Of a stretch of 22,423 nucleotides of DNA, positions 14,734 to 21,541 are shown in pieces. A model generated the notes under the pieces. It did no database searches. It saw only the letters and a list, made by a program, of their open reading frames with translations, and was not told the origin of the DNA. The position numbers were made by a program, and so were the translations under genes. Each line of letters starts with the position of its first letter. Within the stretch, counting starts at the first letter, position 1. Source of the DNA: an uncultured Erysipelotrichaceae bacterium (lineage in GTDB: Bacteria; Bacillota_I; Bacilli_A; Erysipelotrichales; Erysipelotrichaceae); contig CADBPB010000100.1 of NCBI GenBank assembly GCA_902796525.1, positions 1-22,423 on the forward strand, given 5' to 3'.

Positions 14734-15392
14734 TCCAGGAAGGAAAGGTCGCGGTCAATGGAAAGATCATTACCGAGCTGGGATATAAAGCGGATCACAA
14801 TGATGAGATTCGCGTCGACGGCAAGCTTTTAGGGCGTGAAGAAAAGGTGGTTTTTCTGCTGAACAAACCGAAAAATGTCATTTCTTCCGCATCCGATGAC
14901 AGAGGCCGTACGACGGTCCTGGATCTGGTCGATGTCCCTTATCGCCTGTATCCGGTCGGACGTCTGGATTTCGGCAGTTCCGGGCTCTTGCTGCTGACGA
15001 ATGACGGAGAACTGATGCAGGAGATCATTCACCCCCGCAATGAGATCGATAAGACCTATCGTGTCACCATCAATGGCCTGATCGGCAAAGAAGAAATAGA
15101 AAAACTGGAGAACGGCGTCGTGATCGATGGCAGAATGACCGCGCCATGTACGGTAACGCTGCTGCGGAAGAACGACAATAAAAAAAGCTCCGAATTGGAG
15201 ATGGTCATTCATGAGGGAAGAAACAGGCAGATACGGAAGATGATGGAAAGCATCGGCTATGACGTGACGAAGCTGCACCGCATCAAGGAAGCCTGCGTCG
15301 AACTGGGAGATCTCAAAGCAGGGGAATACCGTCAGCTGAAACCTCACGAGGTCAAGAAACTGAAGGCTTACTTAAATCGCCGTGATATTTAG
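14667..15392 (+). CDS. rluB: 23S rRNA pseudouridine synthase RluB
   Basis: RluB isomerises a uridine of 23S rRNA helix 89 (position 2605 in E. coli numbering) to pseudouridine. An S4 RNA-binding domain occupies about residues 1-60 (ERLQKIIADSGICSRRKAE). The RsuA/RluB catalytic domain follows, with GRLDFGSSGLLLLTND carrying the catalytic Asp101, IHPRNEIDKTYRV and HEGRNRQIRKMMESIGYDV. The 241 residues match the family. The start is GTG 14667, six nt after GAGGAA (14655-14660); the ATG at 14665 belongs to the frame of the upstream gene. The gene is embedded for 67 nt in the 3' end of the glucosaminidase gene, and its stop overlaps the convergent rqcH by 21 nt. Confidence 0.95.
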   Translation: MERLQKIIADSGICSRRKAEGLIQEGKVAVNGKIITELGYKADHNDEIRVDGKLLGREEKVVFLLNKPKNVISSASDDRGRTTVLDLVDVPYRLYPVGRLDFGSSGLLLLTNDGELMQEIIHPRNEIDKTYRVTINGLIGKEEIEKLENGVVIDGRMTAPCTVTLLRKNDNKKSSELEMVIHEGRNRQIRKMMESIGYDVTKLHRIKEACVELGDLKAGEYRQLKPHEVKKLKAYLNRRDI

Positions 15393-16997
15393 TTCCTTAT
15401 CATCGTAAGGATCGATATAGATCGTCTTGTAATTCTTGTATGAAACAAAGCCGGGGCGTGCGCCTTTGATTTTTTTCACGTTGCGAATCTCGCAGTAATC
15501 GACAGGGACTGAAGAAGAATAGCGTCCCTGGGAATAATAGGCAGCCACATTGGCACAGATACGGATGATCTTTTCATTCAATCGGCTGGAATCCACGACC
15601 AGGTGACAGCCATGGAATCCTTTCGCATGGAACCAGGTATAGTCGTTTTTTGCATACTCAAAGGTCAGATAGCTGTTCTGAAGATTGTTTTTGCCGAAAG
15701 TGACGGTATAGCCGTCCGCCGTAAAACGATAGAGGTTGATCTTCTTTTTATTCTGCTTCTTATTGCTTCTGTTTTTGAGATATCCGAAGCGGGTCAGTTC
15801 ATCCTTGATGTCCAAGGCGTCCGCATAGTCGGCAATGGAAAGCTGTTCATTCAAAGCCTTGAAATAAGTCAGTTCTTCTTCGGCGATCGCGATCTGCTCC
15901 TCGATGTAGACCTTGCCTTTGCGCTTCTTCTGATAGATGCTGTAATACTTGTTCGCATTGGCTTTGACCGAGAGTTTCGGATCCAGAGGAATTGCTTTCG
16001 TCTGTCCGTCATATCCGCAGATCACCAGCTCTTTCAGTCCTTTCTGTTCGAGATTCTCATACTGATAAAGCAGATCTCCGTTTTCTTTGTCGCCGTCCAG
16101 ATTCAGAGCGTCTTCCAGCGAACTGTGAAGCTTGGCGATCTTGTTGTCGTAATGCTTGATCTGCCGACGGACGATCTTGAAAAGGTCATCGGCGATGTTT
16201 CTGATCCGTTCCGTTTCATCGTTACGGTAGTAGACTTCATCGAAACCCTGCTGTATCGGCCATTTCTCATACGGGAGTTCCAGATGGGTCAGGGGAATGA
16301 TGTGATATTCGAAACCGTCATCGATCCTGGTCAGGTACAAGGAATCTGATTCCGCGATCTCGGCGATGATCTGATCATACGTCTGCTTTGCCAGCCGGTA
16401 GCGGACCTCTTTTTCCAGCGTCTTGGAGAAGCCCTGCAGCTGGGCGACCAGAGAATCTTCCAGATCCGGTACATACGAAGAGAACGGATCGTTCTTGTGC
16501 TGATCATCCGGAAGAGCGAACTGCGCTCCGGGGAGGATCGTTCTTCTGGTATTTTCGTAAGGCGGTATCTTCTTCAAAGCGTCGATGATCCTGCCGTTTT
16601 CATCGACCAGGACCATATTCGCATATTTGCCCATCAGTTCGATGGAAAGGATGTATTCTTTTTCATCATAGAGTTCATCTCTTGCCCGGATATGCATCAG
16701 CAGGAAACGGTCGTAGTTCATCTGGTCGATCTGAAAGATGAAACCGTTTGTCAGATATTTCCTCAGGACCATGATGAAAGTGGAAGGATCGTTAAAGGTC
16801 GCATACTTGCGGTCCGAGAGACAGAGATGATTGTAGTTGGAGTGGAATGACATCACCAGATTGGTACGGACATTGCCGGCGTGCACGTTAAAAACGATCT
16901 CCGTCTTGCTGGATTCCGCGATCTTGTTGATGCGGATCGGCAGATAGTTTTCGAGATCTTTTCTGACTTTGCTTAGTATGATTCCATCCAGAGCCAT
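15372..16997 (-). CDS. rqcH: Ribosome quality-control factor RqcH (NFACT protein)
   Basis: RqcH binds the peptidyl-tRNA-bearing 50S subunit after ribosome splitting and recruits tRNA-Ala to add C-terminal alanine tails that mark stalled peptides for decay. The NFACT-N domain begins MALDGIILSKV and contains NYDRFLL with the Asp96-Arg97 pair required in this family, followed by IELMGKYANMVLVDENG. A coiled-coil middle follows. The NFACT-R domain includes FGKNNLQNSYLTF, WFHAKGFHGCHLVV, VPVDYCEIRNVKKIKGARPG and KTIYIDP. The 541 residues are normal for the family. ATG at 16997 is chosen because the family N-terminus starts there and a TATAAT lies 6 nt upstream. The same frame is open further upstream to 17156, but that would run into feoB. 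Confidence 0.94.
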   Translation of the reverse strand: MALDGIILSKVRKDLENYLPIRINKIAESSKTEIVFNVHAGNVRTNLVMSFHSNYNHLCLSDRKYATFNDPSTFIMVLRKYLTNGFIFQIDQMNYDRFLLMHIRARDELYDEKEYILSIELMGKYANMVLVDENGRIIDALKKIPPYENTRRTILPGAQFALPDDQHKNDPFSSYVPDLEDSLVAQLQGFSKTLEKEVRYRLAKQTYDQIIAEIAESDSLYLTRIDDGFEYHIIPLTHLELPYEKWPIQQGFDEVYYRNDETERIRNIADDLFKIVRRQIKHYDNKIAKLHSSLEDALNLDGDKENGDLLYQYENLEQKGLKELVICGYDGQTKAIPLDPKLSVKANANKYYSIYQKKRKGKVYIEEQIAIAEEELTYFKALNEQLSIADYADALDIKDELTRFGYLKNRSNKKQNKKKINLYRFTADGYTVTFGKNNLQNSYLTFEYAKNDYTWFHAKGFHGCHLVVDSSRLNEKIIRICANVAAYYSQGRYSSSVPVDYCEIRNVKKIKGARPGFVSYKNYKTIYIDPYDDKELNITAI

Positions 16998-17003
16998 ATC
17001 AAT

Positions 17004-17009
17004 ATTATA
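17004..17009 (-). promoter_or_regulatory. rqcH -10 element, predicted leaderless start
   Basis: Read on the minus strand, TATAAT (17009 to 17004) is followed by ATTGAT and then the ATG at 16997. The predicted transcription start falls on the start codon. No SD is present. Upstream is T-rich sequence and no clear -35. It is divergent from the feoB promoter within the same 81-bp gap. Confidence 0.65.
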
Positions 17010-17060
17010 GAACGAAAGGATAAGAAAAAAATACCCGCTGCAGTCCCACAGAAGAAGGTA

Positions 17061-17066
17061 TATAAT
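17061..17066 (+). promoter_or_regulatory. feoB -10 element, very short leader
   Basis: TATAAT at 17061-17066 (within TATATAAT) lies 12 nt before ATG 17079, predicting a leader of about 6 nt with no SD in position. GAAGAAGG at 17051-17058 lies upstream of the -10 and would not be transcribed. No obvious Fur-type palindrome is seen around it. Confidence 0.5.
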
Positions 17067-17078
17067 GAAGTTACCATT

Positions 17079-19418
17079 ATGAAACTGAACGAACTGGAAA
17101 TCGGTCAAAGCGGCCGCATCTTGAATGTCGGCGGAACAGGAGCGTTGCGTCAGCATTTTCTGGATATGGGTCTGATCCCGGGCGTTTTGATCACGCCGGT
17201 CAAGTATGCGCCTCTGGGAGATCCGATCGAATATACGATCAATGGCTATGAACTTACCTTAAGAAAAGACGATGCGCAAGAGATCAAGATAGAGATCGCG
17301 GATCCCATGGAAAGGGAAGATGAACGTCTGGATGTCGATATCGATCACCCCGGCTATGGCGAATCTGGAATCTATCACGCCAGACAGCCGGAGCACAACG
17401 AACCTTTGCAGGGAAAAATGACCTTTGCCTTGGCAGGAAACCAGAACAGCGGGAAAACGACCTTGTTCAACCAGCTGACTGGTTCCAATCAGCATGTCGG
17501 CAATTTCCCCGGAGTGACGGTGGAACAGAAAACAGGTACCATCAAAGGACATCCCGACTGCGAAGTCATCGACTTGCCGGGCATCTATTCCTTATCGCCA
17601 TATTCCGAAGAGGAGATGGTTTCCCGAAAATATATCTTAGAAAACAAACCTACCGCCATCATCAATATCGTCGATGCGACCAACATCGAACGGAATCTCT
17701 ATCTGACCATGCAGCTGATGGAACTGGATATTCCGATGGTGCTGGCTCTGAATATGATGGATGAACTGCAGGACAACCATGGGGCGATTCTTGTAAACAA
17801 GATGGAAGAGATCCTGCAGATCCCGGTCGTACCGATTTCGGCAATGAAGAACGAAGGCGTCGACGAACTGGTGGATCATGCCATCCATGTGGCAAGGTAT
17901 CAGGAAAAGCCCGTGCCGAGAGATTTCTGTGATAAAAACGACCATAATGGCGCCTTACATCGCTGTTTGCACAGTATCATGCATATGATCGAAGACCATT
18001 GCGTCGAATATGAGATCCCGATACGATTCGCTGCCAGCAAGGTCGTGGAGAACGATGGGCACATCATCGATTCTCTGCATATCCATGACAAGGAAATGGC
18101 GGCGATCGATAATATCATCGAACAGATGGAGAACGAAAGGGGACTGGATCGTTCGGCGGCCATTGCGGATATGCGCTATCTGTTTATCGAACGCCTGTGC
18201 AGGCAGACGGTCATCAAACCGCGCGTCAGCAAGCAGCGTCTGCGCAGCGAAAAGATCGATGATATCCTGACTGGCAGATTTACGGCGATCCCGGTCTTTG
18301 TTCTGGTGATGCTGGGAATCTTCTATCTGACGTTCAATGTGATCGGGGCCTATTTCCAGGGTCTGCTGGAAGAACTGATCGGCATGCTTCAGGTTTCTGC
18401 GGAACGTCTGCTGGAGAATACGGCAGTCTCGGATCCGGTCCGTTCGCTTATTGTGGATGGGGTCTTCAATGGCGTAGGCAGCGTTCTGAGTTTCGTACCG
18501 ATCATCGTGATCCTGTTCTTTTTCCTGTCGCTTCTGGAAGACAGCGGCTATATGACGAGGATCGCGTTCGTTATGGACAAGCTGTTGAGAAAGATCGGTT
18601 TATCCGGAAGAAGCATCGTACCGATGCTGATGGGCTTCGGATGCAGCGTGCCCGCCATCATGGCGACCCGGACGCTTCCTTCCCGTCGCGACCGTTATCT
18701 CACGATGATGCTGATCCCGTTCATGAGCTGTTCCGCCAAAATGCCGATCTATGCCTTCTTCACGGATCTATTTTTCCCGAAGCAGGCCTGGCTGATCACA
18801 GTCAGTCTGTATTTCATCGGCATCATTACCGCGGTCATCGTTTCCCTGATTGCCAAGAAAACGATCTATAAGGGGGAAGCTGTTCCGTTCGTGATGGAAA
18901 TGCCGAACTATCGTATCCCGACTCCTGAGAATGTCCTTAGACTGATGTGGGAAAAGGCGAAAGATTTCCTCCAGCGGGCATTTACCGTCATCTTCATCGG
19001 GACTGTCGTCATCTGGATCCTGGAACATTTCGATTTCCGTCTGAATCTGGTCGATGACCCCGGACTGAGCATGCTGGCGATCGTTGCCGATCTGATCACG
19101 CCGATCTTCAAGCCGCTGGGTTTTGCCGATTGGCGGATTTCCACGGCATTGCTGTCCGGCTTCCTGGCGAAAGAGAGCGTCGTCTCTACCTTATCGGTCC
19201 TCTATGGCTCGACTGAGGCCCTGTTCCAGGCCCATTCGCTTGCCGATGTCTTTGCCTTGCTGGTGTTCTGTCTGCTATATACGCCTTGTATTGCCGCCGT
19301 TGCTGCTTTCAAACAGGAACAAGGCCATGGCGGCGCCATTAAGATGGTCCTCTTCCAGTGCCTGACTGCCTGGATCGTCGCTTTTGTCATAAGAAAGATT
19401 TTACTTGTTTTAATATAG
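17079..19418 (+). CDS. feoB: Ferrous iron transporter, FeoA-FeoB fusion
   Basis: A membrane Fe(II) uptake protein of 779 residues. The first 75 or so residues form a FeoA-type SH3-like domain (MKLNELEIGQSGRILNVGG; LRQHFLDMGLIPG). The FeoB GTPase domain follows, with G1 GNQNSGKTT at 120-128, a VGNFPGVTVEQ switch region, G3 DLPG at 165-168, G4 NMMD at 225-228 and a G5-like SAM. A helical GDI-like spacer leads to the membrane channel with about ten hydrophobic segments, including GFGCSVPAIMATRTL and the later TPCIAAVAAF. The FeoA part is fused here, whereas it is a separate gene in many bacteria. It is divergent from rqcH and upstream of the rpsF operon, whose -35 overlaps its last codons. No terminator is visible after it. 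Confidence 0.95.
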   Translation: MKLNELEIGQSGRILNVGGTGALRQHFLDMGLIPGVLITPVKYAPLGDPIEYTINGYELTLRKDDAQEIKIEIADPMEREDERLDVDIDHPGYGESGIYHARQPEHNEPLQGKMTFALAGNQNSGKTTLFNQLTGSNQHVGNFPGVTVEQKTGTIKGHPDCEVIDLPGIYSLSPYSEEEMVSRKYILENKPTAIINIVDATNIERNLYLTMQLMELDIPMVLALNMMDELQDNHGAILVNKMEEILQIPVVPISAMKNEGVDELVDHAIHVARYQEKPVPRDFCDKNDHNGALHRCLHSIMHMIEDHCVEYEIPIRFAASKVVENDGHIIDSLHIHDKEMAAIDNIIEQMENERGLDRSAAIADMRYLFIERLCRQTVIKPRVSKQRLRSEKIDDILTGRFTAIPVFVLVMLGIFYLTFNVIGAYFQGLLEELIGMLQVSAERLLENTAVSDPVRSLIVDGVFNGVGSVLSFVPIIVILFFFLSLLEDSGYMTRIAFVMDKLLRKIGLSGRSIVPMLMGFGCSVPAIMATRTLPSRRDRYLTMMLIPFMSCSAKMPIYAFFTDLFFPKQAWLITVSLYFIGIITAVIVSLIAKKTIYKGEAVPFVMEMPNYRIPTPENVLRLMWEKAKDFLQRAFTVIFIGTVVIWILEHFDFRLNLVDDPGLSMLAIVADLITPIFKPLGFADWRISTALLSGFLAKESVVSTLSVLYGSTEALFQAHSLADVFALLVFCLLYTPCIAAVAAFKQEQGHGGAIKMVLFQCLTAWIVAFVIRKILLVLI

Positions 19419-19433
19419 AGATGCTGATATAAT
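19405..19433 (+). promoter_or_regulatory. rpsF-ssb-rpsR promoter
   Basis: TTGTTT (19405-19410), a 17-nt spacer and TATAAT (19428-19433), with TG at 19425-19426 giving an extended -10. This is the best-formed promoter in the window. The -35 overlaps the end of feoB. The predicted start is near 19440. Confidence 0.8.
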
Positions 19434-19439
19434 AATCAA

Positions 19440-19499
19440 GCGAATAGAAAAAACTATTCCTTGTCTAGCAATAGACCGTAAGTCCAGAAGGAGGTTAAA
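19440..19499 (+). promoter_or_regulatory. rpsF mRNA leader with probable S6:S18 autoregulatory element
   Basis: The leader of about 60 nt holds two structures. A hairpin pairs GAATAG (19442-19447) with CTATTC (19454-19459) across six A's. A second hairpin pairs GTCTA (19463-19467) with TAGAC (19472-19476) across GCAA. Its 3' strand runs into CCG (19476-19478), and CTT (19460-19462) can pair with AAG (19480-19482) below. A hairpin with a CCG on its 3' side is the known signature of S6:S18-binding leaders upstream of rpsF. AGAAGGAGG (19486-19494) is the rpsF RBS. Confidence 0.55.
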
Positions 19500-19802
19500 A
19501 TGAAACAATACGAGACAATGTATATCATCAAGTCTACGGTTGACGATGCTGCCAGAGCAGCTCTGATGGAAGAGATGCATGGCATTATCACCGCTCATGG
19601 CGGAAACATCGACAACGTTGATGATTGGGGTATGAGAGAATTCGCTTATGAAATCGATCATATGACCAAAGGCTACTACGTCGTAGTGACCTATACTGTC
19701 GACAATGATGGTCTGAAGGAATTCGATCGTCTGATGCGCCTGAATGGCGATATCGTCAGAATGATGACCATCTGTCAGGATGAAAAAAAAGGTAAGAAAT
19801 AA
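19500..19802 (+). CDS. rpsF: 30S ribosomal protein S6
   Basis: A 100-residue small-subunit protein that pairs with S18 on the platform of the 30S particle. The family start KQYETMYIIKSTVDD and the FAYEIDHMTKGYYVVVTY beta region are clear. It has the strongest RBS in the window (AGAAGGAGG, 5 nt before the ATG). The stop shares one base with the ssb start. The order rpsF-ssb-rpsR is the standard bacterial operon, autoregulated by S6:S18 in many species. Confidence 0.97.
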   Translation: MKQYETMYIIKSTVDDAARAALMEEMHGIITAHGGNIDNVDDWGMREFAYEIDHMTKGYYVVVTYTVDNDGLKEFDRLMRLNGDIVRMMTICQDEKKGKK

Positions 19803-20284
19803 TGATCAATGTGAATCATGTCGTCTTAGTCGGCCGTCTGACGAAGGATATCGAACTGCGTAAGACCAACAGCAATATCTCGACTTGCAGCTTTACGGTT
19901 GCGGTCGACAAGCGTTTCGCTTCGCAGCAAGCCGGCGGTCAGACCGCTGATTTCATCAATTGCGTCGCTTGGAGACAGTCGGCGGAATTCCTGGCCAGCT
20001 ATGCGACCAAGGGCACGATCGTGTCCGTCGAAGGCAGGATACAGACAAGAAATTATGAAGGACAGAACGGACGTGTCTATGTGACGGAAGTCGTCGCGGA
20101 CAATGTCCAGATCATCAGCAATCGCAACAGCGCTCCTGGTGAGAACAGCTATGTTCAGAACAGCAACCAGACGTTTACGCCTAGTGCGGAACCGGCCTAT
20201 TCCCAGAACGAGCAGGATGACTACAACGAAGTGGAATCCTTCGATCTGTCCAATATTTCCAGCGATGATCTGCCGTTTTATTGA
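19802..20284 (+). CDS. ssb: Single-stranded DNA-binding protein
   Basis: SSB coats single-stranded DNA in replication and repair and recruits partners through its C-terminal tip. The OB fold spans about residues 1-108: INHVVLVGRLTKDIELR, FINCVAWRQSAEFLASYATK, VSVEGRIQTRNYEGQNGRVY and EVVADNVQI. A polar, Asn/Ser/Gln-rich linker follows, then the acidic tip DDLPFY, a variant of the usual DDDIPF with an extra Tyr at the end. The 160 residues fit the family. An AAAGG nine bases upstream serves ATG 19802, which overlaps the rpsF stop by one base. Confidence 0.97.
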   Translation: MINVNHVVLVGRLTKDIELRKTNSNISTCSFTVAVDKRFASQQAGGQTADFINCVAWRQSAEFLASYATKGTIVSVEGRIQTRNYEGQNGRVYVTEVVADNVQIISNRNSAPGENSYVQNSNQTFTPSAEPAYSQNEQDDYNEVESFDLSNISSDDLPFY

Positions 20285-20303
20285 GAATTAGAAAGGAACA
20301 TTC

Positions 20304-20534
20304 ATGGCATACAGAAAACAGAGAGTGGGATACAAGAAAGTCTGTTATTTCACCAAAAACAAGATTGAATATATCGATTATAAAGACATCGAATTATTAA
20401 AGAAATTCATTTCGCCGAATGGCAAGATCACTCCGCGCAGAGTGACCGGAACGAGCTCGAAATATCAGAGAATGCTGGCAACAGCGATCAAGAGAGCCCG
20501 CCAGATGGCTTTGCTGCCTTATATCGCAGATTAA
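20304..20534 (+). CDS. rpsR: 30S ribosomal protein S18
   Basis: A 76-residue protein of the 30S platform, partner of S6. Recognisable parts are CYFTKNKIEYIDYKD, LLKKFISPNGKITPRRVTG and KYQRMLATAIKRARQMALLPY. It has a single cysteine rather than the four-cysteine zinc set, so it is the zinc-independent type. AAAGGA lies 6 nt before ATG 20304. A strong terminator follows at once. Confidence 0.97.
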   Translation: MAYRKQRVGYKKVCYFTKNKIEYIDYKDIELLKKFISPNGKITPRRVTGTSSKYQRMLATAIKRARQMALLPYIAD

Positions 20535-20540
20535 TGGAAT

Positions 20541-20569
20541 AAACTCCACATGGTGGAGTTTTTATTTTA
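20541..20569 (+). terminator. Intrinsic terminator of the rpsF-ssb-rpsR operon
   Basis: AAACTCCAC (20541-20549) and GTGGAGTTT (20553-20561) form a perfect 9-bp stem with a 3-nt loop, followed by the T-rich tract TTTTTATTTTA. The tract merges with the next -10 box. Confidence 0.88.
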
Positions 20570-20573
20570 TAAT
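20568..20573 (+). promoter_or_regulatory. -10 element for yybS-gdpP, predicted leaderless or near-leaderless start
   Basis: TATAAT at 20568-20573 overlaps the end of the rpsR terminator T-tract. Eight bases separate it from ATG 20582. No SD is present. TCCACA at 20545-20550 gives a 4-of-6 match to TTGACA at 17-nt spacing, inside the terminator stem. Confidence 0.55.
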
Positions 20574-20581
20574 AATTTTAT

Positions 20582-21541
20582 ATGAATAAAACGAAGAAAC
20601 TGACCCAAGGTGCGATGATGCTGGCGATCGTGGGGGCGCTGATCCTGATCGACAGGATGATCGCCTACATGTTTACCGAACTGATCGTCCTGCTGATACC
20701 GGTGGTCATCATCATGTACAGTACGATGCACTCCCTGAAGGATGGCGTTTTGCTATCTGTAGGCATGGCCATCATCAGTTTCATCCTGGGCAGTCTGAAT
20801 TATACGTATCTGATCTATGTCCCGGTTTCCATCGCGACAGGGCTGATCTACGCATATGGCGTACGGCGCAATTTCGATAAGCGGACGCTGCTGTTCATGG
20901 CGATCGCGACGTATGTCGTAGGGGAACTGATCGCGACATTCACGGTCTATCCGCTGCTGGGAATCCCATTGACACAGCAGCTGGAAGAATACAAGCTGGC
21001 GTTCAATGAAATGAGTTCCTTCTCCGGAATGAACTATGGCGAAATACTGGCTTCCGCCGGTCTCGATCTGTCGAATCTGCTGTTCATCGTTTATATCGTC
21101 GCGACGATCATCATGGGAGCCATGGAAGGCCTTCTGATCCATATCCTGAGCATTTTCCTTCTGAAACGGTTCAAGATCCGGGATCTGGGGCAGAGCAGCC
21201 TATGGGATATCAAACCCAATCCGACACTGGCCTATGCGGCAATGCTTTGTCTGATGTCGCTGACATTTATCCGTCGTCTGGAACCGAACGGGTTCCTGTA
21301 TAATACGGTCGTCATCCTGGCGATCCTCTCTTCGGTCGTTCTGATGTATTATGGCTATCTCTTTGTGATGCTGTTCGGAGTCGTCGTATTGCATAAGAAC
21401 ATCGGCACTTTCTTTATCCTACTGTCGTTCTTTATCCCGGTATTGCTGATGTCGCTGGTCATCTTCGGCTTCCTGTACGGGGCCGGGCCTCTCAGAAACT
21501 ATCTGGAACTGAAACTGCAGCAGCAGAATCGAACGCAATGA
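20582..21541 (+). CDS. yybS: YybS-like DUF2232 membrane protein
   Basis: A 319-residue integral membrane protein with about eight hydrophobic segments, beginning TKKLTQGAMMLAIVGALILI and including ELIVLLIPVVIIMYSTM and LLMSLVIFGFLYG. The start KLTQGAMM and the location between rpsR and gdpP match the DUF2232/YybS family of Firmicutes. The fold recalls ECF-transporter S components, but the function is not established. ATG 20582 has no SD and lies just after a -10 box. The stop overlaps gdpP by an ATGA, so the two are probably translated together. Confidence 0.85.
   Translation: MNKTKKLTQGAMMLAIVGALILIDRMIAYMFTELIVLLIPVVIIMYSTMHSLKDGVLLSVGMAIISFILGSLNYTYLIYVPVSIATGLIYAYGVRRNFDKRTLLFMAIATYVVGELIATFTVYPLLGIPLTQQLEEYKLAFNEMSSFSGMNYGEILASAGLDLSNLLFIVYIVATIIMGAMEGLLIHILSIFLLKRFKIRDLGQSSLWDIKPNPTLAYAAMLCLMSLTFIRRLEPNGFLYNTVVILAILSSVVLMYYGYLFVMLFGVVVLHKNIGTFFILLSFFIPVLLMSLVIFGFLYGAGPLRNYLELKLQQQNRTQ

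Noticed and set aside
16998..17156. Longer rqcH start near 17156
   Set aside because: The NFACT family N-terminus begins at the ATG at 16997, a -10 box lies between, and the extension would be antisense to the FeoA domain of feoB.
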